Shown here piece by piece: positions 15,985 through 25,913 of a DNA stretch of 32,157 bases (positions are counted from its first letter, which is position 1; every line of letters begins with the position of its first letter). The stretch lies in NCBI GenBank assembly GCA_028281465.1, contig JANQJV010000426.1, positions 1-32,157 on the forward strand, written 5' to 3'. The stretch comes from Azospirillaceae bacterium (GTDB lineage Bacteria; Pseudomonadota; Alphaproteobacteria; Azospirillales; Azospirillaceae). Position numbers and translations under genes: made by a program. The notes below the pieces were generated by a model that worked only from the letters and a program-made list of their open reading frames with translations, was not told the origin of the DNA and did no database searches.

Positions 15985-17553
15985 TCAATGAGCCTGTGCC
16001 AGGTCACCACCAAAGGCGTCGTGCAGCCGTTTGGCAACTTCCCCACGATCCACCTTGCCGGCACCGTTCAACGGCAGGGCGTCGACCACCAGGATGCGCC
16101 GAGGATGGGCGTAGGCTGGGCCCTTGGCAAGGCAGTGCGCCTTAAGCGCCGCTTCGGTGACACCATCACCGTGCCGAGCCATGACCAGGGCCACGGGTAC
16201 CATGCCTTTGACCGGGTGTGGGAGCGGCACCACCGACGCGTCGTACACTGCGGGGTGTCGGAGGAGCAGATCTTCGACTTCTTTCGGATATATGTTCTCT
16301 CCGCCGCAGTTGAACATGTCGTCCGTTCGGCCGCGGAAGTAGAAGAATCCATCATCGTCGACCTCGAACAGATCGCCGGTGGCCAGCCATCCATCCTTTA
16401 GGCGCCTGGCATTCACATCGGGGAGATTATGGTAGCCCGGTGTCACACCCGGATTGCGCACCCACAGTTCCCCGAACCTGGAGTCTGCCGTGCCGTCATC
16501 CCGGACCAATTTCACCTCGCCTTCGGGCCAGGCAACACCGCAACTACCGATCGGGACGACCCGTCCGTCGACCGGCGGTCCGATCATCACCGGGCCACCC
16601 TCAGTGAGGCCATAGCTTTCGCCGACCTTGACACCAAAGGCCGTTTCGACAGCACGCATCAACTCTTCTTGGACGGGGGCCGACCCTAGTTTGAGGCTCT
16701 TGAGCGCAGTGAAATCCAGTCGATCGATTAGGTCACGGTGTTGCAACAGTTTTGTGAAGACCGCCGGTACGGCACCAGCCTGGGTGCACCGGTATTCAGA
16801 GAGAACGGTCAGGAACCGCCGCGGCTCGAAATCCGGCAGCAGCACGACGGAGCCGCCAGCGTACAGCATGGGCTTGATGGCGCCGGCCATGGCATTCTTG
16901 TGGTACAACGGCACTGCCACCAGTGCCCGGGCGGCCGTGTCTGCAGGCCAGTATTTTTGTGTCGTCCGGATCCACCAAAGCTGTCCGGCGTGGGTTAGGA
17001 TCACCCCTTTGGGACGGCCCGTCGACCCGGACGTGTAGGGTTGAAATGCCGGATGGTCGCCCGGAATCGGTGGCGGGTCGAAGTGGGCCGGCGTGGCCGC
17101 CGTGGCAGCATGGTAGTCTTGCCAATCCGGAGGAACCGGTTGGAAGGCCCACCGATGCGCCAGGTCGCAACCTGACAGGACAGGGAGCGCGTGTGGTGCG
17201 CAGGACGGATCGACGACAGCCGCGAGACACCTGGCATCTCGGATGATGTAGTCCAGAGCATCGGCGCCCAGCTTGGTGTTGATCGGCACCGGCACGATAC
17301 CGGCCCGCATGGCGCCGAACATGATGTCGACGAACTCGTGGCGGTTGCCCACCACCATCGCCAGTCTGTCACCGGGAACCAGACCGCTGCCACTCAGAAG
17401 AGCGGCGAAGCGGTCCATCCGGTCCTCAAGAGCCGCATAAGTCAATTGAACTGGCCGAGGACCGCACAGGTCGATGAGTGCAATCGCGTCGGGCCGGCAG
17501 GACGACGCGGGCCGAAGCCAGTATCCCAGATTGTTCACGATGCGGTCATGCAT
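15985..17553 (-). CDS. Class I adenylate-forming acyl-CoA synthetase
   Basis: The protein has 522 residues of the ANL superfamily and should activate a carboxylic acid to its CoA thioester using ATP. Core motifs are clear: YTSGSTGRPKGVILTH (phosphate loop), SYGLTEGGP, ATGDLFEVDDDGFFYFRGR (A8 hinge Asp/Arg), NCGGENIYPKEVE and LNGAGKVDRGEV with the catalytic Lys. The size and motifs fit medium-chain, long-chain or aromatic ligases rather than acetyl-CoA synthetase; the substrate is not readable by eye. ATG 17553 gives the homologue-like start MHDRIVNNLG. A GTG at 17625 would add 24 residues without a domain. TATAAA at about 17644-17649 on the minus strand may be part of its promoter, but no good -35 is seen. 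Confidence 0.88.
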   Translation of the reverse strand: MHDRIVNNLGYWLRPASSCRPDAIALIDLCGPRPVQLTYAALEDRMDRFAALLSGSGLVPGDRLAMVVGNRHEFVDIMFGAMRAGIVPVPINTKLGADALDYIIRDARCLAAVVDPSCAPHALPVLSGCDLAHRWAFQPVPPDWQDYHAATAATPAHFDPPPIPGDHPAFQPYTSGSTGRPKGVILTHAGQLWWIRTTQKYWPADTAARALVAVPLYHKNAMAGAIKPMLYAGGSVVLLPDFEPRRFLTVLSEYRCTQAGAVPAVFTKLLQHRDLIDRLDFTALKSLKLGSAPVQEELMRAVETAFGVKVGESYGLTEGGPVMIGPPVDGRVVPIGSCGVAWPEGEVKLVRDDGTADSRFGELWVRNPGVTPGYHNLPDVNARRLKDGWLATGDLFEVDDDGFFYFRGRTDDMFNCGGENIYPKEVEDLLLRHPAVYDASVVPLPHPVKGMVPVALVMARHGDGVTEAALKAHCLAKGPAYAHPRRILVVDALPLNGAGKVDRGEVAKRLHDAFGGDLAQAH

Positions 17554-17744
17554 ACCGGTCGGTCCGACTGACAGCTGTTGAAAAGCACCGGTCAGACCGG
17601 GCCGATGACAAGACATCCTGACCACAGGGTGACAGTACTTAATTTATAATGAAAGTTCCGGGCCGGATGGATTGTGTCTCCACGTAGGGGCCGGCCGTGG
17701 AGATCGACATGCGGCGACGGCCACTGGTCGCCGCGCTGCCGCGG

Positions 17745-17978
17745 TCAGGTGCGTTTGTGATGAATGATCGGGGTCAATTGGTCGCCCCAATTGCCTTGTC
17801 CATCATGGTACCGCGTGGCCCGAATGAGTTCCACCGACACGCCGGCATCGACCGCTTTGACCACGGCCAGATTGAGCCGGTGCAGGGAATTGGCGAGCAT
17901 CCGAATCGCGCTGTCCTGGGCGCCGGAACGATCGGACTCGGGATCGGCCGGGGCATCATGGTAGCCGCTTTCGCTCAT
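17745..17978 (-). CDS. Small protein of unknown function (77 aa)
   Basis: ATG 17978 begins MSESGYHDAPADPES and is preceded by AAAGGAC nine bases upstream. An acidic N-terminus is followed by a helical, weakly amphipathic stretch (about 24-50, IRMLANSLHRLNLAVVKAV) and a polar tail ending HHKRT. No membrane segment, metal motif or known domain is recognised. The frame continues open upstream to 18128, but that extension crosses the strong hairpin at 18057-18095 and reads as low-complexity Arg/Pro text. It stands alone between the CoA ligase and the receiver protein. The clear ribosome-binding site and sensible composition favour a real gene. Confidence 0.55.
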   Translation of the reverse strand: MSESGYHDAPADPESDRSGAQDSAIRMLANSLHRLNLAVVKAVDAGVSVELIRATRYHDGQGNWGDQLTPIIHHKRT

Positions 17979-18056
17979 GTGACGGTTGTCCTTTCGATCG
18001 CAGCGAAGGGTAGGGGGGCTGGCTGCGCAGCCGATGACCCCATTCATGTCATACCG

Positions 18057-18104
18057 CCGACTCCGCGGCAAGCCCGGGGCCCGCCGCGGAGTCGGTTGCT
18101 TTTT
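18057..18104 (+). terminator. Strong Rho-independent terminator, orphan on the plus strand
   Basis: A 13-bp perfect stem (18057-18069 with 18083-18095, CCGACTCCGCGGC type) with a 13-nt loop is followed on the plus strand by TTGCTTTTT. On the minus strand no T-run follows, so termination is for plus-strand transcription. No plus-strand gene lies upstream until 14855, so the transcript it ends is not evident. A palindrome GGCTGCGCAGCC at 18021-18032 lies just upstream. Confidence 0.7.
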
Positions 18105-18213
18105 GAAGCCGTCGCGCCGATTTGTCACAACCAGTCTTCAGTGAACGTCCCAGGTTTTTGCGTGGGTTCAGTGAGCGGAGGCGCGCTGTGGCGAGGAAGG
18201 CGGAAACCTGGTC

Positions 18214-19404
18214 ATGAAACGGGCCGACAAACGGCTATCCCTCAAGCTGCTCTACGTTCACAACGACAGCCTTGTGCAGAACGTGGTGAGCCCTGCGGTC
18301 AACGCGATGGACGATTTGAGCGTCGGTGTGGAGATCGATCGGGCCGCCGAGAACGCCATGGAACGACTTAAAGTCGGCAAATTCAGCCTCTTGTTCACGG
18401 ACATTGATGTCGCTCGGGATGCCGAGGGGGACGGCTTGTCTCTGGTGCGTGAGGTCCGCGGTGAGAGTGGCCTATTCCATTTGCCAGTGTCGATCATCAG
18501 TGCCTCCGGGTTGGAAGCCGACGTCGATGCAGCGCTCGCACTGGACATCGACGACTACGTCAAACTACCAGCAAGCATGCGCCGTGTGCAGAACACGGTG
18601 CGTCGGTGGGCCTTGGCGTTCGAAGGACAGAATATTGATTGGTCGGCGTTGTCTCCACATCAGGCCAAACTGCTGCGCAAGAGCCTGTCGACCTGCGTCC
18701 GCATCTTCTCCAAGGCACAATCGATCCGACATCCAGGCGGCACGGTCGAGGTCGGTTCCCTCGATTTTGCAATGGTGAAGAGCAATTGGCACGCGCTACT
18801 GCAGGCGCATAATGACGAAAGAGTATCCCACGTCGTGGCCGACCTGCAGGGCAAGGATCTGCATCGCTACCGCATCAGCCTTAAAGTGGCAGTCTATTTG
18901 ACCGATTTTTTCGTACGCGTCACGGATACCGGGGCCTACGAGCAAGCGGCCTTGATCAATCTTCTGGGAGACGTGTTCACAGGTGGTCTTTTGTCTTGCG
19001 CCGGTTTTTCCAATTTGAGCGGTCCACTGTTGGAAAAGCCCAAACCATTGAACGAGGAAGAACGGTATAACATCGAAGAAACCAATGTGGCCGAAATTCG
19101 GAAAGTACTGGAGAAACAGCCGGAGGATTATCCGGAGGTGGTCAAGCAGATCTGCCTCTATCAGGCGGAGAAATGCGACGGCAGCGGTCCCATGCAGCTA
19201 CGGCGTGAAGAGATTCCACAGTTGGCTCTGATGACCAGTATCGTGCGCGCGTATCTCGATCTCGTACATGGTGTGCGGAGCCACGACACAAAACTTTCCA
19301 AGAAGCAAGCTATCGTTTATTTGAAAGAACGATCGCACAAATTCGACCGTGAATTGCTCGAGATCTTTATCCACCAGGTATTGCCGAGTTCCGGCGGGCA
19401 ATGA
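18214..19404 (+). CDS. Receiver-domain protein with degenerate HD-GYP output
   Basis: The protein has 396 residues. An N-terminal receiver (about 10-130) has a plausible phospho-acceptor Asp63 in LLFTDIDV, Ser96/Ser98 in SIISASG and Lys117 in DDYVKLP. The C-terminal half (about 145-390) follows HD-GYP architecture but lacks catalytic residues. The HD pair reads Gly252-Asp253 (INLLGDVF), HHE is replaced by QAE at 317-319, and the GYP motif reads CDGSGP at 321-326 without the Tyr. The terminal helix LSKKQAIVYL...KFDRELLEIF still matches the family. It is therefore unlikely to hydrolyse c-di-GMP and may act as a protein-protein output. The Shine-Dalgarno is weak (GGAAA, with GAGGAAGG further upstream). 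No kinase gene is adjacent. Confidence 0.78.
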   Translation: MKRADKRLSLKLLYVHNDSLVQNVVSPAVNAMDDLSVGVEIDRAAENAMERLKVGKFSLLFTDIDVARDAEGDGLSLVREVRGESGLFHLPVSIISASGLEADVDAALALDIDDYVKLPASMRRVQNTVRRWALAFEGQNIDWSALSPHQAKLLRKSLSTCVRIFSKAQSIRHPGGTVEVGSLDFAMVKSNWHALLQAHNDERVSHVVADLQGKDLHRYRISLKVAVYLTDFFVRVTDTGAYEQAALINLLGDVFTGGLLSCAGFSNLSGPLLEKPKPLNEEERYNIEETNVAEIRKVLEKQPEDYPEVVKQICLYQAEKCDGSGPMQLRREEIPQLALMTSIVRAYLDLVHGVRSHDTKLSKKQAIVYLKERSHKFDRELLEIFIHQVLPSSGGQ

Positions 19405-19568
19405 TGCGGTCGCCGCCAATGGAGGGCCGCATCCGACGTCGATAAAGGGGAGCAAAACCCCACCGGAGTGCTGGCGATGTCACGCTGCTTGCGGCACAGT
19501 GGCCACGGAACTCATGCGAAGCGCCTGGCCACCGCTGTGGCGCCGTTCACCCTGGGAGGTTCGTCGCC

Positions 19569-20678
19569 ATGCAGGTTCGAGCCGCCGTTGCCTACGAGGC
19601 CGGTAAGCTGCTCAGTATCGAGACTGTGACCTTGGAGGGCCCCAAGGCGGGTGAAGTCTTGGTCGAAATCAAGGCGACCGGCATCTGCCACACAGACGCC
19701 TTCACCTTGTCCGGTGCCGATCCGGAAGGATTGTTCCCGGCCGTGCTTGGCCACGAAGGGGCCGGTGTCGTGGCGGACGTCGGCGCCGGAGTTACCTCGG
19801 TGCGTCCGGGTGACCATGTGATCCCGCTGTACACACCGGAATGCCGGCAATGCGAGTATTGCCTCCACCCAAAAACCAATTTGTGCCAGGCGATCCGAGC
19901 GACGCAGGGCAAAGGCGTCATGCCCGACGGCACCAGCCGGTTTTCCGTTGATGGTACCCTGCTGCACCACTACATGGGCACCTCCACCTTTGCCAATTTC
20001 ACCGTGTTGCCAGAGATCGCCGTTGCAAAAATCCGCCCCGACGCGCCGTTCGACAAAGTCTGTTACATCGGTTGCGGCGTGACGACCGGGATTGGTGCGG
20101 TCATCCATACGGCCAAGGTGGAGCCGGGTGCCAAGGTCGTCGTGTTCGGTCTGGGTGGAATCGGTCTCAACGTGGTGCAGGGCGCGCGCCTGGTCGGCGC
20201 CGACATCATCGTGGGCGTCGACATCAATGCCGACCGCAAGGCCATGGCCGAGCACTTCGGTATGACCCATTTCGTCAACCCTCAGGAGTTGGACGGCGAT
20301 CTGGTCAAGTATCTGGTCGACTTGACCGGCGGCGGTGCCGACTACAGCTTCGAATGCATCGGTAATGTCACGACCATGCGCCAGGCTTTGGAATGTTGCC
20401 ACAAGGGTTGGGGCGAATCGGTCATCATCGGCGTGGCCCCGGCCGGAGCGGAGATTTCCACGCGGCCGTTTCAGCTTGTCACAGGCCGGAGCTGGCGAGG
20501 CACTGCGTTCGGCGGGGCCCGTGGTCGGACCGATGTGCCGCGGATCGTCGACTGGTACATGGACGGGAAGATCGAGATCGACCCCATGATAACCCATACC
20601 CTACCGCTGGAGCGCATCAACGATGCCTTCGATCTTATGCACGCGGGCAAATCGATCCGCTCGGTTGTCGTGTATTGA
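19569..20678 (+). CDS. frmA: S-(hydroxymethyl)glutathione dehydrogenase (class III alcohol dehydrogenase)
   Basis: The protein has 369 residues, the usual length. The enzyme oxidises S-hydroxymethylglutathione, formed from formaldehyde and glutathione, with NAD+; it can also act in S-nitrosoglutathione reduction. Catalytic zinc ligands are seen in TGICHTDAF (Cys) and GHEGAGVV (His), with the third Cys in IGCGVTTG. The structural zinc site has [17 protein letters not shown]. The nucleotide fold carries [25 protein letters not shown] near the C-terminus is typical of class III. GGGAGG lies upstream of ATG 19569. No fghA (S-formylglutathione hydrolase) follows directly. The gene is also called adhC, flhA or adhI in related bacteria. 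Confidence 0.95.
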   Translation: MQVRAAVAYEAGKLLSIETVTLEGPKAGEVLVEIKATGICHTDAFTLSGADPEGLFPAVLGHEGAGVVADVGAGVTSVRPGDHVIPLYTPECRQCEYCLHPKTNLCQAIRATQGKGVMPDGTSRFSVDGTLLHHYMGTSTFANFTVLPEIAVAKIRPDAPFDKVCYIGCGVTTGIGAVIHTAKVEPGAKVVVFGLGGIGLNVVQGARLVGADIIVGVDINADRKAMAEHFGMTHFVNPQELDGDLVKYLVDLTGGGADYSFECIGNVTTMRQALECCHKGWGESVIIGVAPAGAEISTRPFQLVTGRSWRGTAFGGARGRTDVPRIVDWYMDGKIEIDPMITHTLPLERINDAFDLMHAGKSIRSVVVY

Positions 20679-20861
20679 TGCGGCCACGACGGTCGGCCAT
20701 CGGCGTCAACACCGGGCGTTACCGGGACACCGACCGGTAGGATAAAACTTAAGAATCAATGCGTGAGAGGGATGCTGCGAGTCTGGTATGGAGATGAGCG
20801 GATCGGTAACATGATGGTCTGATCGGGATTGGGCCCAGCAGGATCGGAGCGGAGACGCGCC

Positions 20862-21692
20862 ATGGCTGAACCACAATACGCCCTTGTCACGTGTGATCCG
20901 GTTTGGTCGCGCATCCGCGACGAGGCCGAAGCGATGGCTCGGGAAGAGCCGGTGATGGCGAGTTTTTTGTATGCGACCGTGCTCAACCACGACCGGTTCG
21001 AACAGGCGCAGACGTATCATCTGGCTCAGAAACTGGGCAATGCCGACGTGTCGGCCATGTCGCTGCGCGATGTCTTCGACGAAGCCATGGTCGACGACGA
21101 TACGCTGGGTGCGGCGGCGCGGGCCGATATCGTTGTTGTGTTCGACCGTGATCCGGCGTGCCTGCGTTACGTCGAGCCGTTGCTGTTCTTCAAGGGCTAC
21201 CATGCGCTGCAGTCACACCGCATTGCCCATTGGCTGTGGCGCCACAACCGGCGGACCTTGGCTTTGCATCTGCAGAGCCGCGCGTCCCAGGCCTTTGGCG
21301 TGGATATCCATCCCGCCGCGCGCATTGGGCGCGGTGTCTTCATGGACCATGCCACAGGCATCGTGATCGGCGAGACCGCCGTGGTGGAAGATGATGTGTC
21401 GATGTTGCACAGCGTCAATCTGGGCGGCACCGGCAAGGAGACCGGTGATCGTCACCCCAAGATTCGCCGGGGCGCTCTCATAGGGGCCGGCGCCAAGATT
21501 CTGGGCAACATCGAAGTCGGCGAATGCGCTAAAGTCGGTGCGGCGAGTGTGGTTCTGAAGGATGTGCCCGCGCGGTGCACCGTTGCTGGCGTGCCTGCCC
21601 GGGTCATCGGCTGCGTCGACTGCGACCAACCATCCCGCTCCATGGACCACCACTTGCCGCCGACGGTCTTGGAGGAACAGATCCAGCCATGA
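20862..21692 (+). CDS. cysE: Serine O-acetyltransferase
   Basis: The protein has 276 residues. It makes O-acetylserine from serine and acetyl-CoA, the first committed step of cysteine synthesis. The N-terminal helical domain contains PVWSRIRDEAEAMAREEP and FFKGYHALQSHRIAHWLW, followed by the left-handed beta-helix of hexapeptide repeats with the catalytic text DIHPAARIGRGVFMDHATG, GETAVVEDDVSMLHSVNLGG and GVPARVIG. ATG 20862 gives the conserved start MAEPQYA; the frame is open 11 codons further up, but with no better ribosome-binding site. The upstream 183 bp separates it from frmA. Its stop overlaps the ATG of the decayed nucleotidyltransferase frame (21689). Confidence 0.95.
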   Translation: MAEPQYALVTCDPVWSRIRDEAEAMAREEPVMASFLYATVLNHDRFEQAQTYHLAQKLGNADVSAMSLRDVFDEAMVDDDTLGAAARADIVVVFDRDPACLRYVEPLLFFKGYHALQSHRIAHWLWRHNRRTLALHLQSRASQAFGVDIHPAARIGRGVFMDHATGIVIGETAVVEDDVSMLHSVNLGGTGKETGDRHPKIRRGALIGAGAKILGNIEVGECAKVGAASVVLKDVPARCTVAGVPARVIGCVDCDQPSRSMDHHLPPTVLEEQIQP

Positions 21693-21870
21693 CGCTCCGC
21701 GGCGGGTGTCGCGGGACAAACGGGACTCATAGGCTGCGGCTGGCGGCGTCACGCGACGCCCGGAACCTCAGCATTTTCGGCTCCGTCGCCCGTGGCGATG
21801 CCCACGATCGCAGCGATCTGGTTTTCCTTGTCGACTGGAGGTCGGACGGTCCCTGCCGACGACCCCCCCC
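21689..21870 (+). pseudogene. Decayed MntA-type nucleotidyltransferase (antitoxin) fragment
   Basis: The frame from ATG 21689 reads NLSIFGSVARGDAHDRSDLV then FLVDW, matching the GSxARG(x)nSDxDxxVD signature of minimal nucleotidyltransferases of MntA/HepT toxin-antitoxin pairs. The second metal Asp (SDLD in active members) is Val. Homology stops about 50 residues in, at a run of eight C at 21863-21870, where a frameshift or deletion is likely. The C-terminal half of the domain is missing, and the frame runs into HEPN-like sequence. I read it as a dead antitoxin gene fused by deletion to the remains of its toxin. Confidence 0.65.
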
Positions 21871-21880
21871 TTGCAGGAAT

Positions 21881-22207
21881 CCGGAGGAGCGCCGTCGGGC
21901 CATCCTTGAAGCGATGGCCGCGATGGACCGTCGCCGTCCGCCGAACCGCGGCAGATTCGAGAATGATGAGCTTGTTCAGGGATGGAGGTGGTGGCGCCTG
22001 CAAATCATCAGCGAGGTGGTTCGCGTCTTACCGGCCGAGGTTCGCGCTGGTGCCCGGGACATACCCTGAGGCGAGATTTTCGGCATCGAGACCATCCTGG
22101 GTCTCGATAACTTCAGAAGTGAGGCCGAAATTGTTTGGGCTGTGGCAACGCATGACGTCCCGGTACTCAAGGCTGCCATGGAGCGATTGTTGGCATCATT
22201 GGTGGAT
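21881..22207 (+). pseudogene. Decayed HepT-type HEPN toxin (DUF86-like) fragment
   Basis: The same frame continues with ERRRAILEAMAAMDR, then FENDELVQGWRWWRLQIISE and VRVLPAEVRAGARDIP before an in-frame TGA at 22067-22069. Reading through, GEIFGIETILGLDNF, then SEAEIVWAVATHDVPVLKAA and MERLLASLVD give the rest of a HEPN (HepT/DUF86) domain. In intact members the stop position is commonly Trp (IPW), so TGG to TGA is the likely nonsense mutation. The RNase motif RNxLVHxY has become ETILGLDN, losing both Arg and His. The product is therefore both truncated and inactive. The convergent O-methyltransferase stop at 22248 lies 40 bp further on. Confidence 0.68.
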
Positions 22208-22247
22208 CGGTCGCAGGTTGTTGCGCAGCGCCACATCCCCTGCGGGA

Positions 22248-22931
22248 TCACGGCCGCTTGCGCGCGAGGGTCAGCCCGTCACCGATGGGGACTAGGCTGA
22301 GGGTGACGCGTTCATCGCGGTGCAGTTTCTCGTTCAATGCCCGGATGGCGACGGTGTTGTCGGCTTGATCGGTTGGGTCGGCGACGCCGCCACTCCACAA
22401 CACGTTGTCGACCATGATCAGACCGCCAGGACGCACAAGCTCCAGGCAGCGCTCATAATAATAATCGTAATTGCGCTTGTCCGCATCGATAAACGCCATG
22501 TCGAAACGGCCGGCTTCGGATCCGTCGGGCCGGGCCGGGTCAAGCAGGGCATCCAGGATATCGCGCGCCAAGCCTAGATGCAGCGCGATCTTGCCGTCGA
22601 CGCCAGCTTCGCGCCAGTACCGCTTGGCGATGTTGGTCCAGGCCTCATTGGCATCGCAGCACACAATGCGGCCCTTCGGCGGCATGGCCAGTGCACAGCA
22701 CAGGGACGAATAACCGGTGAAGGTGCCAATCTCGATCATGCGCAGAGCACCGGTCAGCTCGACCAGGAGCGCCATGAACTGCCCTTGCTCTGGGCTGATC
22801 TGATAGCGTGCCGCTTCGCCCAGCGTTTCCGTCTCGCGGCGCAACCGGACCAGAAGGTCGGGCTCGCGCAACGAAGAGTCGAGCAAATAGCGGTACAGCT
22901 TATCGTTTAGGTTGAGGGAGGTACGAGACAT
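22248..22931 (-). CDS. SAM-dependent O-methyltransferase (CCoAOMT-like)
   Basis: The protein has 227 residues of the caffeoyl-CoA/catechol O-methyltransferase type (class I Rossmann fold). Motif I is MIEIGTFTGYSSL, followed by VCCDANEAW, the metal-binding FDMAFIDADKRNYDYYYE and VRPGGLIMVDNVLWSGGV with Asp and Asn ligands. The substrate is unknown; bacterial homologues methylate catechols and other diphenols. ATG 22931 gives MSRTSLNLND, matching homologues. The longer frame to 22991 runs across a hairpin and is rejected. The gene lies downstream of acsA on the same strand with a 67-bp gap, so they may be co-transcribed. Confidence 0.88.
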   Translation of the reverse strand: MSRTSLNLNDKLYRYLLDSSLREPDLLVRLRRETETLGEAARYQISPEQGQFMALLVELTGALRMIEIGTFTGYSSLCCALAMPPKGRIVCCDANEAWTNIAKRYWREAGVDGKIALHLGLARDILDALLDPARPDGSEAGRFDMAFIDADKRNYDYYYERCLELVRPGGLIMVDNVLWSGGVADPTDQADNTVAIRALNEKLHRDERVTLSLVPIGDGLTLARKRP

Positions 22932-22962
22932 CGTGGGCGGGCCAGGTCTAGAGGTTGCACAG

Positions 22963-22985
22963 GGGCAGGCCTGACGGGCCTGCCC
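22963..22985. other. 9-bp hairpin between acsA and the O-methyltransferase
   Basis: GGGCAGGCC at 22963-22971 pairs with GGCCTGCCC at 22977-22985 around a 5-nt loop. There is no T-run on either side, so it is not a classical terminator. It could stabilise the acsA mRNA end or reduce read-through into the methyltransferase gene. Confidence 0.5.
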
Positions 22986-22998
22986 GCGCATCCATACG

Positions 22999-24936
<1,938 letters not shown>

Positions 24937-25032
24937 GGGCTGTTTTCTCCCTTATTTCGAACGCTTGTTGCCTGGAGGGCTTGGTCATACCGATGGGCCC
25001 TGCCCAACGGCCAGTTCCTGAAACAACCGCGG

Positions 25033-25061
25033 ATTATCTATAGGTATCGTAAGACTGACAA
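25033..25061 (-). promoter_or_regulatory. Sigma70-type promoter of acsA
   Basis: On the minus strand TTGTCA (25061-25056) and GATAAT (25038-25033) are separated by exactly 17 bp, each one base from consensus. Transcription should start near 25026, giving an acsA leader of about 90 nt. No operator could be recognised. Confidence 0.6.
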
Positions 25062-25071
25062 GGGCAACCAC

Positions 25072-25533
25072 ATGCGCAACTCCAAACAGCGTAAGGGTTT
25101 GGCCAAGGCTGCCGCCTCTTTGGGCTCATCTGGCATCTTCATTTTCGCCGGGCTCGCGATCGTTTGGGTGTGCGACGATGCCGTCCGCGGCGATGGTGAG
25201 GGCGACACGCCGTTCTCGGGCCGGGAGCGGGCGCCATGGGTGGCGCACAGTCGGACATGGCGGTACGGGTTCATGGGCCGATTCGGTTCCCCAACCAGCG
25301 GGGTCTCTCCATGCGGGCAGGCGTTCTTACCGCCGACCAGACGTTCGTCCATGCGCATGGCGAGACCATCGCGTGGCAGTTTGCCGGGTCTGAGAGTGTG
25401 CGCCATGGCTTGGGCCGTTAGGGAGATCGCCGATCCGGCAGAGGGCCACACCGGTCACGGTTCGACTCCAGCCAGATGGCAGATGTGCACCCATTCCGCC
25501 TCGGTCACGGGGGACACGGAGAGGCGCGACTGA
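25072..25533 (+). CDS. Doubtful small ORF with one membrane segment (153 aa)
   Basis: ATG 25072 follows AAGGG seven bases upstream and starts MRNSKQRKGLAK, then a hydrophobic segment (about 20-36, SGIFIFAGLAIVWVC). Beyond about residue 60 the text is Arg/Pro/Ser-rich and looks non-coding. The last 79 bp overlap the EVE gene in antisense. Shorter frames at 25236-25421 also exist. The start region overlaps the acsA -35 box. I list it only because of the ribosome-binding site and hydrophobic helix. Otherwise the interval 24937-25454 holds only the acsA promoter, and nothing else was recognised. Confidence 0.22.
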   Translation: MRNSKQRKGLAKAAASLGSSGIFIFAGLAIVWVCDDAVRGDGEGDTPFSGRERAPWVAHSRTWRYGFMGRFGSPTSGVSPCGQAFLPPTRRSSMRMARPSRGSLPGLRVCAMAWAVREIADPAEGHTGHGSTPARWQMCTHSASVTGDTERRD

Positions 25534-25868
25534 CGGACCAATGCCATCGTCTGCAGGGCCGGGTCGGCCTTGATCTGTTTCAAGGTCACCGGTGTTTTGG
25601 CCGCCATGACCGGACGTACGGTTACCATACCCCATTTCCCGGTCGCATCGGTTGGGTCGGGATGGTACTCGGCGGCCACCTCGACCACGCCCACCACGGC
25701 CAGTCCTTCGTTGGAATGGTAAAAGAAGCCGCGGTCCCCGATGCGCATGGCCCTCATGTTATTGGATGCTTGGTGGTTGCGCACGCCGTCCCAGCCGGAC
25801 TGCCCCTCCGCGACCAGTTGATCCCAGGAGTAGGTCGATGGTTCGGATTTGAAAAGCCAATAGGCCAT
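25455..25868 (-). CDS. EVE-domain protein
   Basis: The protein has 137 residues, one complete EVE domain related to the PUA/ASCH/YTH folds that read modified bases. The hallmark start MAYWLFKSEPSTYSWDQL is followed by WDGVRNHQASNNMRAMRIGD, FYHSN, GVVEVAAEYHPDPT and a basic C-terminal part ending VHICHLAGVEP. EVE proteins are thought to recognise modified DNA or RNA. Stand-alone ones are common in proteobacteria, and their role is unsettled. ATG 25868 matches the conserved N-terminus; the open frame to 25976 crosses a hairpin and is rejected. The ribosome-binding site is weak. The neighbouring xylB is divergent. Confidence 0.9.
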   Translation of the reverse strand: MAYWLFKSEPSTYSWDQLVAEGQSGWDGVRNHQASNNMRAMRIGDRGFFYHSNEGLAVVGVVEVAAEYHPDPTDATGKWGMVTVRPVMAAKTPVTLKQIKADPALQTMALVRQSRLSVSPVTEAEWVHICHLAGVEP

Positions 25869-25913
25869 GGGCACATCGCCGCGTTGGTTACCGCCTTTGC
25901 ATGGCGTAACACG

